Below, piece by piece: positions 23,485-33,239 of a DNA stretch of 64,000 nucleotides. The first letter of the stretch is position 1. Every line of letters starts with the position of its first letter. Made by a program: the position numbers and the translations under genes. Location of the stretch: the NCBI RefSeq assembly GCF_000715205.1, contig NZ_JOTP01000009.1:62001-126000 (forward strand), in the 5' to 3' direction. The DNA comes from Bacillus zhangzhouensis. GTDB taxonomy: Bacteria; Bacillota; Bacilli; Bacillales; Bacillaceae. The notes under the pieces were generated by a model that saw only the letters and a program-made list of their open reading frames with translations, was not told the origin of the DNA and made no database searches.

Positions 23485-23781
23485 TTGACACAACATCCGG
23501 CTGCTATATACAAAGACCATTTAAAGCCTTTTCTGTTCAGTAAGCTTGAAGAATTCATCGTTTTGGGCTATAAAGATGTAGATTTAGAGGAATTATGGTC
23601 ATACTTAGAGAATAAGAAGTGGAAGAAAAAACAAGAGTATCCGATTCATGAAATGGTTGCAGATATTTTATCTGTGAAAATTGGCGAATTTATGAACTAT
23701 GCAACCGTTCAGTCGTTTAAAACGTCTGCTTTTTTGGACAGTGAAGATGGCAAGAATATGCTAGATGAACTGTTGAAATAA
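23485..23781 (+). CDS. comN: Post-transcriptional regulator ComN (YrzD)
   Basis: A 98-residue cytosolic protein. In B. subtilis ComN controls comE operon mRNA accumulation and location, affecting competence. Conserved blocks: HLKPFLFSKLEEFIVLGYKD, LWSYLENKKWKKK, HEMVADILSVKIGEFMNYAT. The start is TTG preceded by AGGGGGAG; product length matches that in B. subtilis. It lies 41 bp before secDF and is probably co-transcribed. Confidence 0.9.
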   Translation: MTQHPAAIYKDHLKPFLFSKLEEFIVLGYKDVDLEELWSYLENKKWKKKQEYPIHEMVADILSVKIGEFMNYATVQSFKTSAFLDSEDGKNMLDELLK

Positions 23782-23822
23782 GCCATCTAAATGGATTCAG
23801 GTGTTTAAGGAGGAAATACATA

Positions 23823-26051
23823 ATGAAAAAAGGGCGCATTCTTGCGTTTTTCTTAGTGGTTCTGTTAATTGGAACTGTTGTGGGCTTATTGACAAAGCCT
23901 GTTGCAAAAGATATGACGCTAGGGCTGGACTTGCAGGGTGGATTTGAAGTCCTATATGATGTACACCCAGTGAAAAAAGAGGACAAGATCACAAATAGCG
24001 TTCTCGTCAGTACAGTGGAGGCTTTAAACCGTAGAGCAAACGTGCTTGGTGTGAGTGAGCCAAACATCTCAATTGAAGGCAACAACCGTATCCGCGTGCA
24101 GCTTGCCGGGGTAAAAGATCAAAACAGGGCAAGGGAGATTCTTTCGACTGAAGCGCAGCTTTCCTTCAGAGATACGAATGATAAAGAGCTCCTAAACGGC
24201 TCCGATCTTGTAGAAAACAGTGCAAAACAAACATTCAATCAAACGAATGAGCCGATTGTCACTGTCAAACTAAAGGATGCGAAAAAATTTGGTGACGTGA
24301 CAAGAAAAGTAGCGGCCATGGCACCGAATAACCAGCTCGTCATTTGGCTTGATTACAATAAAGGAGATTCCTTCAAAAAAGAAGTCTCAAAATCAGACCA
24401 CAAGTATGTGTCTGCACCGAATGTAAACCAAGAGATTAACAGCAGTGACGTACAAATTGAAGGAAGCTTTACTGTCCAAGAGGCAAAGGACCTCGCAAGC
24501 ATTTTAAATGCCGGGGCATTGCCAGTAAAATTAACTGAAAAATATTCAACATCTGTGAGTGCACAGTTTGGTGAACAAGCGCTGAACGAAACCGTATTCG
24601 CAGGAATTGTAGGAATCGCATTTATCTTCTTATTCATGCTGCTTTATTACCGACTACCTGGTCTTATTGCTGTCATTACACTTTCAGCCTATATCTATAT
24701 TACCTTGCAAGTGTTCGACTGGATGGGTGCGGTTATGACACTACCTGGAATTGCAGCACTGATTCTTGGGGTAGGGATGGCTGTTGATGCCAACATTATC
24801 ACTTATGAACGGATCAAAGAGGAGCTTAAGCTCGGTAAATCTGTTCGTTCTGCTTTCAGGTCAGGGAACCGCAGATCATTTGCGACCATCTTTGATGCGA
24901 ACTTAACGAGTATTATTGCTGGTGGGGTTCTGTTCTTCTTCGGGACAAGCTCTGTTAAAGGATTTGCAACGATGCTGATCCTATCCATTCTAACAAGCTT
25001 TATCACGGCTGTATTCCTATCAAGATTCCTTCTTGGACTCCTTGTTGAAAGCCGCTTCCTTGACCGTAAGAAAGGCTGGTTTGGTGTCCGTAAAAAAGAC
25101 ATCATGAATATTCACGAAACAACAGAAAATACCGAACCAAAAACGCCTTTTGATAAATGGGATTTCGTCAGCAAACGGAAAGGCTTTATGATTTTCTCAG
25201 CGACGATCACCATTGCTGGTATCATTGTACTTTCTATTTTCAAACTCAATGCAGGTATTGATTTTGCAAGTGGAACAAGAGTAGATATCCAAAGCGATCA
25301 CAAGCTGTCAACTGAGCAAGTGGAGCAAGACTTTAAAAAGTTAGATCTTGAAACAGACAGTGTCGTGTTATCAGGGCAAAAAGAAAATCAGGCAGCTGCT
25401 CGATTTGTTGGTGTGCCGAATAAAGAAAAGATCGCTGAAGTGAAAGATTACTTCAAAGATCAATATGGCACAGAACCAAACGTCAGTACCGTGTCTCCGA
25501 CTGTCGGAAAAGAACTTGCCCGTAATGCATTATACGCCGTCATCATTGCTTCAATCGGAATCATTTTATATGTCTCTGTCCGTTTTGAATATAAAATGGC
25601 GATTGCAGCGATTATCTCTCTGCTATACGACGCATTCTTTATTGTGGCTTTCTTTAGTATTACGCGTTTAGAGGTAGATGTCACCTTCATTGCGGCGATA
25701 CTCACGGTCATCGGATACTCGATCAATGACACGATCGTGACCTTCGACAGGGTTCGTGAACAAATGAAAAAACGCAAACCGAAAACAATTGAAGATCTAT
25801 CGTATATTGTGAACTTAAGTTTACAGCAAACCTTTACGCGATCTGTCAACACAGTGCTTACCGTACTTGTTGTTGTTGTCGCACTGCTCATCTTTGGATC
25901 AGCGTCTATTACAAACTTCTCCATCGCCTTACTTGTCGGCTTATTAACAGGGGTGTACTCATCTCTTTATATTGCGGCGCAAATTTGGCTTATGTGGAAA
26001 GGCCGCGAGCTGAAAAAGCCGGCTAAAATAGACACAGAACAAGATATTTAA
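23823..26051 (+). CDS. secDF: Fused protein translocase SecDF
   Basis: Proton-driven accessory motor of the Sec translocon. The 742-residue protein is the natural SecD-SecF fusion of Bacillus: SecD part with GLDLQGGFEVLYDV after TM1, a large extracytosolic region, then five TMs containing GVGMAVDANIITYERI; SecF part from about 440 with NAGIDFASGTRVDIQ and VIGYSINDTIVTFDRV. There are about twelve transmembrane helices in all. AAGGAGG precedes the ATG. The gene's terminator region is split by a repeat element (see 26059-26280). Confidence 0.97.
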   Translation: MKKGRILAFFLVVLLIGTVVGLLTKPVAKDMTLGLDLQGGFEVLYDVHPVKKEDKITNSVLVSTVEALNRRANVLGVSEPNISIEGNNRIRVQLAGVKDQNRAREILSTEAQLSFRDTNDKELLNGSDLVENSAKQTFNQTNEPIVTVKLKDAKKFGDVTRKVAAMAPNNQLVIWLDYNKGDSFKKEVSKSDHKYVSAPNVNQEINSSDVQIEGSFTVQEAKDLASILNAGALPVKLTEKYSTSVSAQFGEQALNETVFAGIVGIAFIFLFMLLYYRLPGLIAVITLSAYIYITLQVFDWMGAVMTLPGIAALILGVGMAVDANIITYERIKEELKLGKSVRSAFRSGNRRSFATIFDANLTSIIAGGVLFFFGTSSVKGFATMLILSILTSFITAVFLSRFLLGLLVESRFLDRKKGWFGVRKKDIMNIHETTENTEPKTPFDKWDFVSKRKGFMIFSATITIAGIIVLSIFKLNAGIDFASGTRVDIQSDHKLSTEQVEQDFKKLDLETDSVVLSGQKENQAAARFVGVPNKEKIAEVKDYFKDQYGTEPNVSTVSPTVGKELARNALYAVIIASIGIILYVSVRFEYKMAIAAIISLLYDAFFIVAFFSITRLEVDVTFIAAILTVIGYSINDTIVTFDRVREQMKKRKPKTIEDLSYIVNLSLQQTFTRSVNTVLTVLVVVVALLIFGSASITNFSIALLVGLLTGVYSSLYIAAQIWLMWKGRELKKPAKIDTEQDI

Positions 26052-26058
26052 TCTAGAA

Positions 26059-26280
26059 AGACTGCCTGCTTGGCAGTCTCAGATTGTTGACAAAGGGCTA
26101 AAATGAAGTTTATTTTAGCCCTTTGTCTTCTTTTCAGCGTGATTGAAAACCTTTGAAGTCTAGGAAGGACGAGCACCGGAGCGGAGCGAATTCGACATTC
26201 GTGAGCACCGGCGCGCAGGACTGACACCGAATGCGAGGGTTTGTCTACACGCTGAGGCTGCCTGCTTGGCAGTCTTTTTT
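26059..26280 (+). terminator. Duplicated secDF terminator hairpin flanking a repeat element
   Basis: The hairpin AGACTGCC-TGCTT-GGCAGTCT occurs at 26059-26079 and again at 26255-26275 with one mismatch (AGGCTGCC); only the second copy is followed by a T-run, so it is the working terminator. The intervening 175 bp are the repeat described next. Confidence 0.85.
26079..26253 (-). repeat. Hairpin-nested repeat element, copy 1 (reverse orientation)
   Basis: A 175-bp non-coding element in reverse orientation, about 15 mismatches by eye from copy 3. In element orientation it starts AGCGTG and ends CAATCTGA. It has two modules: a 118-bp part (26136-26253) closed by an imperfect inverted repeat AGCGTG...CACGCT of about 22 bp, with smaller inner hairpins, and a 57-bp part (26079-26135) with a perfect 16-bp stem and 7-nt loop (GACAAAGGGCTAAAAT). 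It lies between two copies of the secDF terminator hairpin. There is no transposase gene, so it would be a non-autonomous element if mobile. Confidence 0.85.
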
Positions 26281-26340
26281 TCATATATCATCCGTATATT
26301 TCACAAGAATAAGACGATTTGAAAAACATTTCGAGTTTCA

Positions 26341-26369
26341 TTGATCTTGAAATGGTCTTTTGCTATAAT
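26341..26369 (+). promoter_or_regulatory. Sigma-A promoter of yrvC
   Basis: TTGATC (26341-26346), 17 bp, TATAAT (26364-26369), with TGC making an extended -10. TSS about 70 bp before the yrvC ATG. The remainder of 26281-26443 is plain AT-rich leader. Confidence 0.75.
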
Positions 26370-26443
26370 GACATACGTTTAGATCAGTACAGAAAGCAAG
26401 TGTCCATATGAGGCATTTGGCTTTATTCATTGGAGGGGCTGTT

Positions 26444-26932
26444 ATGAAGGTTCGGGAAACTGAACTGCCAGGTATCGGTCACAAAGCCGAAATGATCACA
26501 AGAAATAATGAGAAGCTTGCCATCATTACACATGATGACGGCAGAAGAGAAATGTATCATTTTCAAGAGGACGACCATGAAGAATGTATTTCTGGCATCT
26601 TGCTAAACGATGAAGAAGCAAGACAAATCGCGGCTATTTTGGGCGGCATGGTATATAAGCCAAAAGCGCTAGAAACAGTTGAGGTAGCAATTGATGAACT
26701 GATGATTGAATGGTTTAAGATTGAAAAGAACGCACCAGCTGTTCAGCAGACAATCGGAGACCTCAATGTTCGCCAAAATGATCAAGTAACAGTCATCGCC
26801 ATTGTGAGAAAGTCACATGAGAAGATTTTAAATCCAGGGCCAGATACGGTCATTGAAGAAGGGGACACCCTTGTCATATCTGGAGAAAGAAAAGAATTAA
26901 AGAACTTTATTAAAGAAAAACTCAGCAGCTAA
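26444..26932 (+). CDS. yrvC: Potassium transport accessory protein YrvC (TrkA-C domain)
   Basis: A 162-residue cytosolic protein with an N-terminal KhtT-like domain (KVRETELPGIGHKAEMITR) and a C-terminal RCK/TrkA-C domain (about 75-160; QTIGDLNVRQNDQVTVIAIV, then PDTVIEEGDTLVISG). In related systems such proteins bind nucleotide and gate K+/H+ antiporters. No antiporter gene lies next to it, so the partner is unknown. ATG at 26444 has GGAGGGG upstream; an earlier in-frame ATG lacks an SD. Confidence 0.82.
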   Translation: MKVRETELPGIGHKAEMITRNNEKLAIITHDDGRREMYHFQEDDHEECISGILLNDEEARQIAAILGGMVYKPKALETVEVAIDELMIEWFKIEKNAPAVQQTIGDLNVRQNDQVTVIAIVRKSHEKILNPGPDTVIEEGDTLVISGERKELKNFIKEKLSS

Positions 26933-27033
26933 TCGTGCCCGTGCTGATAGATTTTCTCCCGCTATTTTCTTTCTGTGTTTAAGAAGGACAAGAAAGAGGG
27001 AAGAATAAAAGAAAAAGCTTGGGGGATATGTAG

Positions 27034-27390
27034 ATGAACAAACAACAATGGACCATCATACTCGCATTTATTTTCGTATTAATTGTCTCAGTATTTGCCG
27101 TGATCAATGTGCGGCCTGTGCAAGTAGACTACTTATTTGGAACGGCTGAATGGCCATTGATCCTTGTCATTATTGGATCTGTTCTCATGGGCGGACTGAT
27201 TGTGGCGTTTGCGGGAATTTTCCAAATCGTGAAACTGAAACGAGAACTAAAGGCATTAAAAGCTGAGCGTGCAGCCGTTACGCCTACACCTAGTGTTTCT
27301 ACTAAAAAGGTAGGCAAAGACGTTCAAAAGAAATCGAATCTCACGCCTTTAAAAGAACAGCCAGCGTCTTTTGACCGGAAGGAAAAATAA
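27034..27390 (+). CDS. yrvD: LapA-domain membrane protein YrvD
   Basis: A 118-residue protein with two transmembrane helices (about 7-27 and 41-65) joined by VRPVQVDYLFGTAEWP, the lipopolysaccharide assembly protein A (DUF1049) pattern, followed by a short coiled coil (KLKRELKALKAERAA) and a basic tail. In Gram-positive bacteria its role is unknown. GCTTGGGGGAT precedes the ATG. The 101-bp gap after yrvC shows no clear terminator. Confidence 0.85.
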   Translation: MNKQQWTIILAFIFVLIVSVFAVINVRPVQVDYLFGTAEWPLILVIIGSVLMGGLIVAFAGIFQIVKLKRELKALKAERAAVTPTPSVSTKKVGKDVQKKSNLTPLKEQPASFDRKEK

Positions 27391-27419
27391 TCTTCCAGCA
27401 CAATTTCATAAAATAAAAA

Positions 27420-27466
27420 TTGAAACCCCTCAGGCCACTCTAGTATAATAGTGTGGTTGAGGGGTG
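27420..27466 (+). promoter_or_regulatory. recJ promoter overlapping an inverted repeat that reaches the SD
   Basis: TTGAAA (27420-27425), 18 bp, TATAAT (27444-27449). The promoter sits between arms of an inverted repeat: ACCCCTCAGGCCAC (27425-27438) and GTGTGGTTGAGGGGT (27451-27465). The right arm contains the recJ SD. RNA starting at this promoter lacks the left arm, while readthrough RNA from yrvD could fold and hide the SD. Confidence 0.6.
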
Positions 27467-27471
27467 AATTT

Positions 27472-29796
27472 ATGTTATTATCCAAAATGCGCTGGGAATA
27501 TGAACATCCAAGCGAAGAAAAAGTGAAATCACTCTCTGAAAATCTGAATATTTCAGCGCTGACTGCATCACTTCTTATAAAAAGAGGACTTGAAGAAGTA
27601 GAAGAAGCGAGGTCTTTTTTATTTGATCAAAAAGCTGAATTTCATGATCCATTCTTATTAAAGGGAATGAAAGAAGCAGTAGAGCGCATCAACAAAGCGA
27701 TCGAAGAACAGGAATCGATTGTGATCTTCGGAGATTATGATGCGGATGGTGTGACAAGTACCTCTGTGCTTTTACATACATTAAAAGAGCGATCTGCAAA
27801 GGTAGACTTTTATATTCCAGATCGATTTAAAGAAGGCTATGGGCCTAACGAACAGGCTTTTCGATATATCAAAGAGCAAGGAGCATCGCTTGTCATCACA
27901 GTCGATACAGGCATTGCTGCTGTGAATGAAGCACGTATTGCAAAAGAAATAGGATTAGACCTGATCATCACAGATCACCATGAACCAGGTGATGAGCTGC
28001 CTGAGGCGCTTGCGATTGTCCATCCAAAGCAGCCGGGCTGTGAGTATCCATTTAAAGAACTCGCCGGTGTTGGTGTTGCGTTTAAGGTAGCGCATGCACT
28101 GCTTGGTAAACTGCCAGTTCAGCTATTAGATCTTGCTGCAATTGGTACAATCGCGGATCTCGTCCCGCTCCATGATGAAAATAGATGGCTCGCCAAAAAA
28201 GGGCTCATGCAGCTACGCCAGTCTAAAAGACCGGGGCTAAAAGCGTTAATGAAAGAAGCTGGAGCCACTCTCGAAGAAGCAAACGAGGAAACGGTCGGCT
28301 TTCAAATTGCTCCAAGGCTGAATGCTGTAGGGCGAATTGAGCAGGCAGATCCGGCTGTTCATCTTCTGATGACAGAGGATATGGAGGAAGCAGAAGAGCT
28401 CGCTCGTTTTGTACAAGAACTCAACAAAGAACGACAAAAAATCGTAAGTACAATCACGGAAGAAGCCATTCAAATGGTCGAAGAGATGGACGTTGACCAG
28501 TCTGCGATCGTTGTCGCCAAGGCTGGCTGGAACCCAGGCGTTGTCGGAATTGTTGCCTCTAAATTGACGGATACATTTTCTCGTCCGGCAATTGTGCTGG
28601 GGATAGATGAAGACACGCAAATGGCAAAAGGATCCGCACGGAGTATTCCAGGCTTTGATCTGTTTTTCCATTTGAGCAAATGCCGCGACATCCTGCCGCA
28701 TTTCGGCGGGCACCCTATGGCAGCAGGTATGACACTTAAAGCGGATGATGTTCCTTTACTAAGGGAAAGATTGAATCAATATGCAAATGAAACGTTGACA
28801 GAAGAAGATTTTATTCCGATTCAACGGGTCGATGCAGTGTGCAAAGTAGACGAAATTACGGTTCAAGCGATTGAGGAAGTGGGGATGCTGTCACCATTTG
28901 GCATGCACAATCCTAAGCCGTTCATTATGATTGAAGATGCCAAGCTCGAAGACATCCGAACGATTGGGGCAAATCATCATCACATTAAAATGTCTCTAAA
29001 AGATGAAGACAAGTTACTCGACTGTGTCGGTTTTCACCAAGGTAAATTAAAAGAAGAGGTCGTCCCGGGAAGCCGCATTTCCGTGATTGGTGAGATGTCA
29101 ATTAATGAATGGAATAACCGGAAGAAGCCTCAGCTCATGCTAAAAGATGCCCGGGTAGATGAATGGCAGCTGTTTGATTTACGCGGGAAAAAGGATTGGG
29201 AAAAGAAAGTTTCGACGCTTGATCCAGAAAAATATCTTGTTTTCTGTTTCGATGAAGAAACAAAAGATGAAGTGAATATCCCGGTTCATTATGTACATGC
29301 AGAAAATATTTCAACGTTTGATGTACAAGATAAGTATGTGGTTTTTGCAGATGTTCCTGCAGATGAGCACTTGCTTAAGCTGCTTTTAGAAAATCAAAAA
29401 CCAGCCAGAATTTATACGGTCTTTCAAAGAAAAGAAGATCACTTTATGTCTTCTTTCCCTAGTCGTGACCAATTCAAATGGTTTTATGGGTTCTTGTTAA
29501 AACAGGGAAGTTTTCCTCTCAAAGAACGAGGGATGGAGCTTGCCAAGCATAGAGGTTGGACAAAAGATACAATCATTTTTATGACAAAGGTGTTTTTTGA
29601 ACTCGGTTTTGTTAAAATAGAGGATGGTGTGCTGTCAATAGTAGTTGATGCCCCTAAAAAAGATTTAACCGCATCAGCGTCCTATACAGCAAAACAACGA
29701 TTGATGGAACTCGATCAAACACTAACATATTCCTCAGCCAAAGAGCTGAAGGAATGGCTGAACAGCATGATGAGCGAAGTCTCACCGGTGCTTTGA
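27472..29796 (+). CDS. recJ: Single-stranded-DNA-specific exonuclease RecJ
   Basis: 5'-3' ssDNA exonuclease in recombination and repair. The 774-residue protein has DHH-family motifs: [15 protein letters not shown], the DHHEPG motif, [11 protein letters not shown] and the DHHA1 [10 protein letters not shown], then an OB fold and a C-terminal domain typical of Bacillus RecJ. ATG at 27472 has GAGGGGTG upstream. It is followed by apt after 23 bp, as in B. subtilis. Confidence 0.95.
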   Translation: MLLSKMRWEYEHPSEEKVKSLSENLNISALTASLLIKRGLEEVEEARSFLFDQKAEFHDPFLLKGMKEAVERINKAIEEQESIVIFGDYDADGVTSTSVLLHTLKERSAKVDFYIPDRFKEGYGPNEQAFRYIKEQGASLVITVDTGIAAVNEARIAKEIGLDLIITDHHEPGDELPEALAIVHPKQPGCEYPFKELAGVGVAFKVAHALLGKLPVQLLDLAAIGTIADLVPLHDENRWLAKKGLMQLRQSKRPGLKALMKEAGATLEEANEETVGFQIAPRLNAVGRIEQADPAVHLLMTEDMEEAEELARFVQELNKERQKIVSTITEEAIQMVEEMDVDQSAIVVAKAGWNPGVVGIVASKLTDTFSRPAIVLGIDEDTQMAKGSARSIPGFDLFFHLSKCRDILPHFGGHPMAAGMTLKADDVPLLRERLNQYANETLTEEDFIPIQRVDAVCKVDEITVQAIEEVGMLSPFGMHNPKPFIMIEDAKLEDIRTIGANHHHIKMSLKDEDKLLDCVGFHQGKLKEEVVPGSRISVIGEMSINEWNNRKKPQLMLKDARVDEWQLFDLRGKKDWEKKVSTLDPEKYLVFCFDEETKDEVNIPVHYVHAENISTFDVQDKYVVFADVPADEHLLKLLLENQKPARIYTVFQRKEDHFMSSFPSRDQFKWFYGFLLKQGSFPLKERGMELAKHRGWTKDTIIFMTKVFFELGFVKIEDGVLSIVVDAPKKDLTASASYTAKQRLMELDQTLTYSSAKELKEWLNSMMSEVSPVL

Positions 29797-29819
29797 CGTA
29801 CGAGGAGGAAAAGGAAAAG

Positions 29820-30332
29820 ATGGATTTAAAACAATATGTGACAGTTGTACCTGACTACCCAAAGGAAGGTGTACAATTTAAAGATATTACAACGTTAATG
29901 GATAAAGGCGAAGTGTACCGTTATGCAACGGATCAAATTGTTGAATACGCGAAGGAAAGAGACATTGATCTCATTGTTGGACCTGAAGCGCGTGGATTCA
30001 TTATTGGCTGTCCTGTAGCATACGCGCTTGGTATAGGATTTGCACCGGTTCGTAAAGAAGGGAAGCTTCCTCGTGAAGTCATTAAAGTCGATTACGGCTT
30101 AGAATACGGTAAAGATGTATTAACGATTCATAAAGATGCGATTCGTCCTGGTCAGCGTGTACTGATTACAGATGACTTACTTGCGACTGGTGGAACGATT
30201 GAAGCGTCCATTAAGCTTGTAGAGGAATTAGGCGGCGTTGTGGCAGGGATTGCATTCTTAATTGAGCTGACGTATCTTGATGGCAGAAAGAAGCTTGACG
30301 GTTACGATATCTTAACGTTAATGCAATACTAA
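29820..30332 (+). CDS. apt: Adenine phosphoribosyltransferase
   Basis: Salvages adenine to AMP with PRPP. The 170-residue enzyme has the PRPP-binding motif [28 protein letters not shown] and the N-terminal hood [15 protein letters not shown] chose ATG at 29820 (MDLKQYV) preceded by GAGGAGGAAAAGG, giving the usual length. It lies in the conserved recJ-apt-relA order and is closed by a hairpin. Confidence 0.97.
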   Translation: MDLKQYVTVVPDYPKEGVQFKDITTLMDKGEVYRYATDQIVEYAKERDIDLIVGPEARGFIIGCPVAYALGIGFAPVRKEGKLPREVIKVDYGLEYGKDVLTIHKDAIRPGQRVLITDDLLATGGTIEASIKLVEELGGVVAGIAFLIELTYLDGRKKLDGYDILTLMQY

Positions 30333-30344
30333 TGGAGTTTTAAG

Positions 30345-30377
30345 AAAAAAGCACTCAGTAAGAAGGGTGCTTTTTTC
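30345..30377 (+). terminator. Terminator of apt
   Basis: AAAAAAGCAC pairs with GTGCTTTTTT around a loop of about 12 nt. Confidence 0.8.
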
Positions 30378-30474
30378 CTATCAAAAACCTTTTAGCGGAC
30401 TTCTTCTCTTTACATCTATCGATTTTTTCTTGATAATAAACTACAATACAGTTTTCATTTAAAAAGGTGATTCC

Positions 30475-32685
30475 ATGGCGAACGAACAAGTTTTAACGGC
30501 GCAGCAGGTCATTGATAAGGCAAGAGAATACCTGTCCGCTGAACATATTCAATTTATAGAGCGAGCATATGAATATGCTGAGAATGCACACAAGGAGCAA
30601 TACCGGAAATCTGGTGAGCCCTATATTATCCATCCAATTCAAGTGGCGGGTATTCTTGTGGACCTTGAAATGGACCCATCGACCATTGCGGGCGGCTTCC
30701 TGCACGATGTCGTCGAGGATACAGATGTGACATTACAGGATTTGCAAGAGCATTTTAACGAAGAAGTGGCGATGCTTGTTGATGGTGTAACAAAGCTCGG
30801 TAAGATTAAGTATAAATCACAAGAAGAACAGCAGGCCGAAAACCACCGAAAAATGTTCGTGGCAATGGCGCAGGATATTCGCGTGATCTTGATTAAGCTG
30901 GCAGACCGTCTTCACAATATGAGAACGCTCAAACACCTCCCACAGGAAAAGCAGCGAAGAATTTCAAATGAAACACTTGAAATCTTTGCACCGCTTGCGC
31001 ACAGATTAGGGATTTCAAAGATTAAGTGGGAGCTTGAAGATACAGCACTCCGCTATTTAAATCCGCAGCAATATTACCGGATTGTGAATCTTATGAAGCG
31101 AAAAAGAGCTGAACGTGAGGAATACTTGGACGAGGTTGTCAATGAAGTAAAAGACCGCGTGTCTGAAGTGAACATCAAGGCTGAATTTTCCGGCAGACCA
31201 AAACATATCTATAGTATTTATCGCAAAATGGTCATGCAAAATAAGCAGTTTAATGAAATTTATGATTTGCTGGCAGTTCGTATTTTGGTCGACAGTATTA
31301 AAGACTGCTATGCAGTTCTCGGTATTATTCATACATGCTGGAAGCCGATGCCAGGGAGATTTAAGGACTATATTGCGATGCCAAAGCCGAACATGTACCA
31401 ATCCCTTCATACAACCGTGATTGGTCCAAAAGGTGATCCGCTTGAAGTCCAGATCCGGACATTTGAAATGCATGAAATTGCAGAATACGGGATTGCGGCA
31501 CACTGGGCATACAAAGAAGGAAAAGAGTCAGCAGAATCAACGGAAGAAGCTGTATTCCAAAAGAAGCTGTCTTGGTTTAGAGAAATTCTTGAGTTCCAAA
31601 ATGAATCCACAGATGCAGAAGAATTTATGGAATCGTTAAAGATCGATCTCTTTTCTGATATGGTGTTTGTATTTACACCGAAAGGAGACGTGATTGAACT
31701 GCCGTCTGGTTCAGTTCCAATTGACTTCTCTTACCGAATTCACTCGGAGATTGGGAATAAAACAATTGGCGCCAAAGTCAACGGCAAGATGGTCACGCTT
31801 GATCATAAACTGAAAACAGGTGACATTATTGAAATTCTGACATCAAAGCATAGCTATGGACCAAGTCAGGATTGGGTCAAACTTGCCCAAACCTCCCAAG
31901 CGAAGCACAAGATCAGACAGTTTTTCAAAAAGCAGCGCCGTGAAGAAAATGTCGAAAAAGGCCGAGAGCTCATTGAAAAAGAAATCAAAAACCTTGAGTT
32001 TGATGTCAAAGAGATTCTCACAGCTGAAAACCTGCAAAAAGTAGCCGATAAATTTAATTTTTCAAACGAAGAGGACATGTATGCGGCCGTTGGATATAAC
32101 GGTATTACTGCACTTCAGGTAGCGAATCGTTTAACAGAAAAAGAAAGAAAACAAAGAGATCAAGAAGAACAAGAGAAAACCGTCCAAGAAGTGACGGTGG
32201 AGTCAAAGCCGTATCACGGGAAAAAACGTGAAGCCGGCGTAAGAGTCAAGGGGATTGATAACCTGCTTGTTCGTTTATCGAAGTGCTGTAATCCTGTTCC
32301 AGGTGATAGCATTGTTGGTTTTATTACAAAAGGCCGAGGTGTATCTGTTCACCGTGAGGACTGTCCGAACGTGAAGACAGGGGAAGCGCAAGAACGGTTA
32401 ATTCCGGTAGAGTGGGAGCATGAACAGCCTGCTCGAAACCGTAAAGAATACAATGTGGAAATCGAGATATTAGGATATGATAGACGCGGCTTACTCAATG
32501 AGGTGCTTCAAGCAGTCAATGAGACGAAAACAAACATTTCCTCTGTTTCTGGAAAGTCTGATCGTAACAAAGTGGCGACGATTCATATGGCGATCTTTAT
32601 CCAAAATATCAATCATTTGCATAAAGTAGTGGAACGTATCAAACAAATCAAAGACATTTACTCTGTTCGCCGATTTATGAATTAG
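30475..32685 (+). CDS. relA: Bifunctional (p)ppGpp synthetase/hydrolase Rel
   Basis: Makes and degrades the stringent-response alarmone. The 736-residue protein has an HD hydrolase domain ([14 protein letters not shown], about 75-90), a synthetase domain ([39 protein letters not shown]), TGS (about 390-450), a zinc-finger segment [10 protein letters not shown] and a C-terminal ACT domain. Intact catalytic motifs in both halves support bifunctionality. AAAAAGGTGATT precedes the ATG. A possible promoter is TACAAT at 30442 with a weak TCGATT -35. dtd follows after 18 bp. Confidence 0.97.
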   Translation: MANEQVLTAQQVIDKAREYLSAEHIQFIERAYEYAENAHKEQYRKSGEPYIIHPIQVAGILVDLEMDPSTIAGGFLHDVVEDTDVTLQDLQEHFNEEVAMLVDGVTKLGKIKYKSQEEQQAENHRKMFVAMAQDIRVILIKLADRLHNMRTLKHLPQEKQRRISNETLEIFAPLAHRLGISKIKWELEDTALRYLNPQQYYRIVNLMKRKRAEREEYLDEVVNEVKDRVSEVNIKAEFSGRPKHIYSIYRKMVMQNKQFNEIYDLLAVRILVDSIKDCYAVLGIIHTCWKPMPGRFKDYIAMPKPNMYQSLHTTVIGPKGDPLEVQIRTFEMHEIAEYGIAAHWAYKEGKESAESTEEAVFQKKLSWFREILEFQNESTDAEEFMESLKIDLFSDMVFVFTPKGDVIELPSGSVPIDFSYRIHSEIGNKTIGAKVNGKMVTLDHKLKTGDIIEILTSKHSYGPSQDWVKLAQTSQAKHKIRQFFKKQRREENVEKGRELIEKEIKNLEFDVKEILTAENLQKVADKFNFSNEEDMYAAVGYNGITALQVANRLTEKERKQRDQEEQEKTVQEVTVESKPYHGKKREAGVRVKGIDNLLVRLSKCCNPVPGDSIVGFITKGRGVSVHREDCPNVKTGEAQERLIPVEWEHEQPARNRKEYNVEIEILGYDRRGLLNEVLQAVNETKTNISSVSGKSDRNKVATIHMAIFIQNINHLHKVVERIKQIKDIYSVRRFMN

Positions 32686-32703
32686 AAAGGAAGTATATCG
32701 TCT

Positions 32704-33147
32704 ATGAGGCTTGTTGTGCAGCGTGTGACGAGCGCATCTGTGAAGGTAGAAGATGAGATCACAGGTGCCATCAATGAAGGATATATGGTGCTCGTTGGTG
32801 TCACACATGAAGATACAGAAGAAGATGTGCTGTACTTAGCTGAAAAGCTTGCACATTTACGTATTTTTGAAGATGAAAACGGGAAAATGAATCGTTCATT
32901 ATTGGATGTAAAAGGAAGCGTTCTGTCTGTGTCTCAATTTACCCTTTATGGTGATACGAGAAAGGGAAGACGGCCGAATTTTATGAAAGCCGCCAAGCCG
33001 GACGTGGCAAACTCACTTTACGAATGCTTCAATGAAACCCTTAGAGAAAAAGGCATCCATGTAGAAACTGGCCGTTTTGGGGCGATGATGGACGTGTCAT
33101 TGACCAATTCAGGGCCTGTCACCATCTGGATGGATAGCAAAGAATAG
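32704..33147 (+). CDS. dtd: D-aminoacyl-tRNA deacylase
   Basis: Removes D-amino acids (and misloaded glycine) from tRNA. The 147-residue product has the two signature motifs: [15 protein letters not shown] and the Gly-cisPro motif [10 protein letters not shown] near the C-terminus. GAAAGGAAG precedes the ATG at a somewhat long spacing. Co-transcribed with relA, as in most Bacilli (yrvI in B. subtilis). Confidence 0.96.
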   Translation: MRLVVQRVTSASVKVEDEITGAINEGYMVLVGVTHEDTEEDVLYLAEKLAHLRIFEDENGKMNRSLLDVKGSVLSVSQFTLYGDTRKGRRPNFMKAAKPDVANSLYECFNETLREKGIHVETGRFGAMMDVSLTNSGPVTIWMDSKE

Positions 33148-33156
33148 ACTTGCCCT

Positions 33157-33202
33157 AGACTGTAGATAAACTCATGCGTGAGTTTGTTTAGAGTCTTTTT
33201 CT
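33157..33202 (+). terminator. Terminator of relA-dtd
   Basis: AGACTGTAGATAAACTCA pairs with TGAGTTTGTTTAGAGTCT (a few mismatches) and is followed by T5. Confidence 0.75.
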
Positions 33203-33210
33203 TTTGGCAT

Positions 33211-33239
33211 AAAAAAGAGGCACAGAGGCCTCTTTTTTA
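33211..33239 (-). terminator. Terminator of yrvJ
   Basis: AAAAAAGAGG pairs with CCTCTTTTTT; on the minus strand it ends in T6 directly after the yrvJ stop. Confidence 0.8.

Noticed and set aside
26048-26284. Minus-strand frame across repeat copy 1 and a matching plus-strand frame at 47006-47305 sharing an ITLKRRQ peptide
   Set aside because: The shared peptide comes from the repeat element; frames run into flanking unrelated DNA, have no SD, and the same frame is broken by stops in copy 3.
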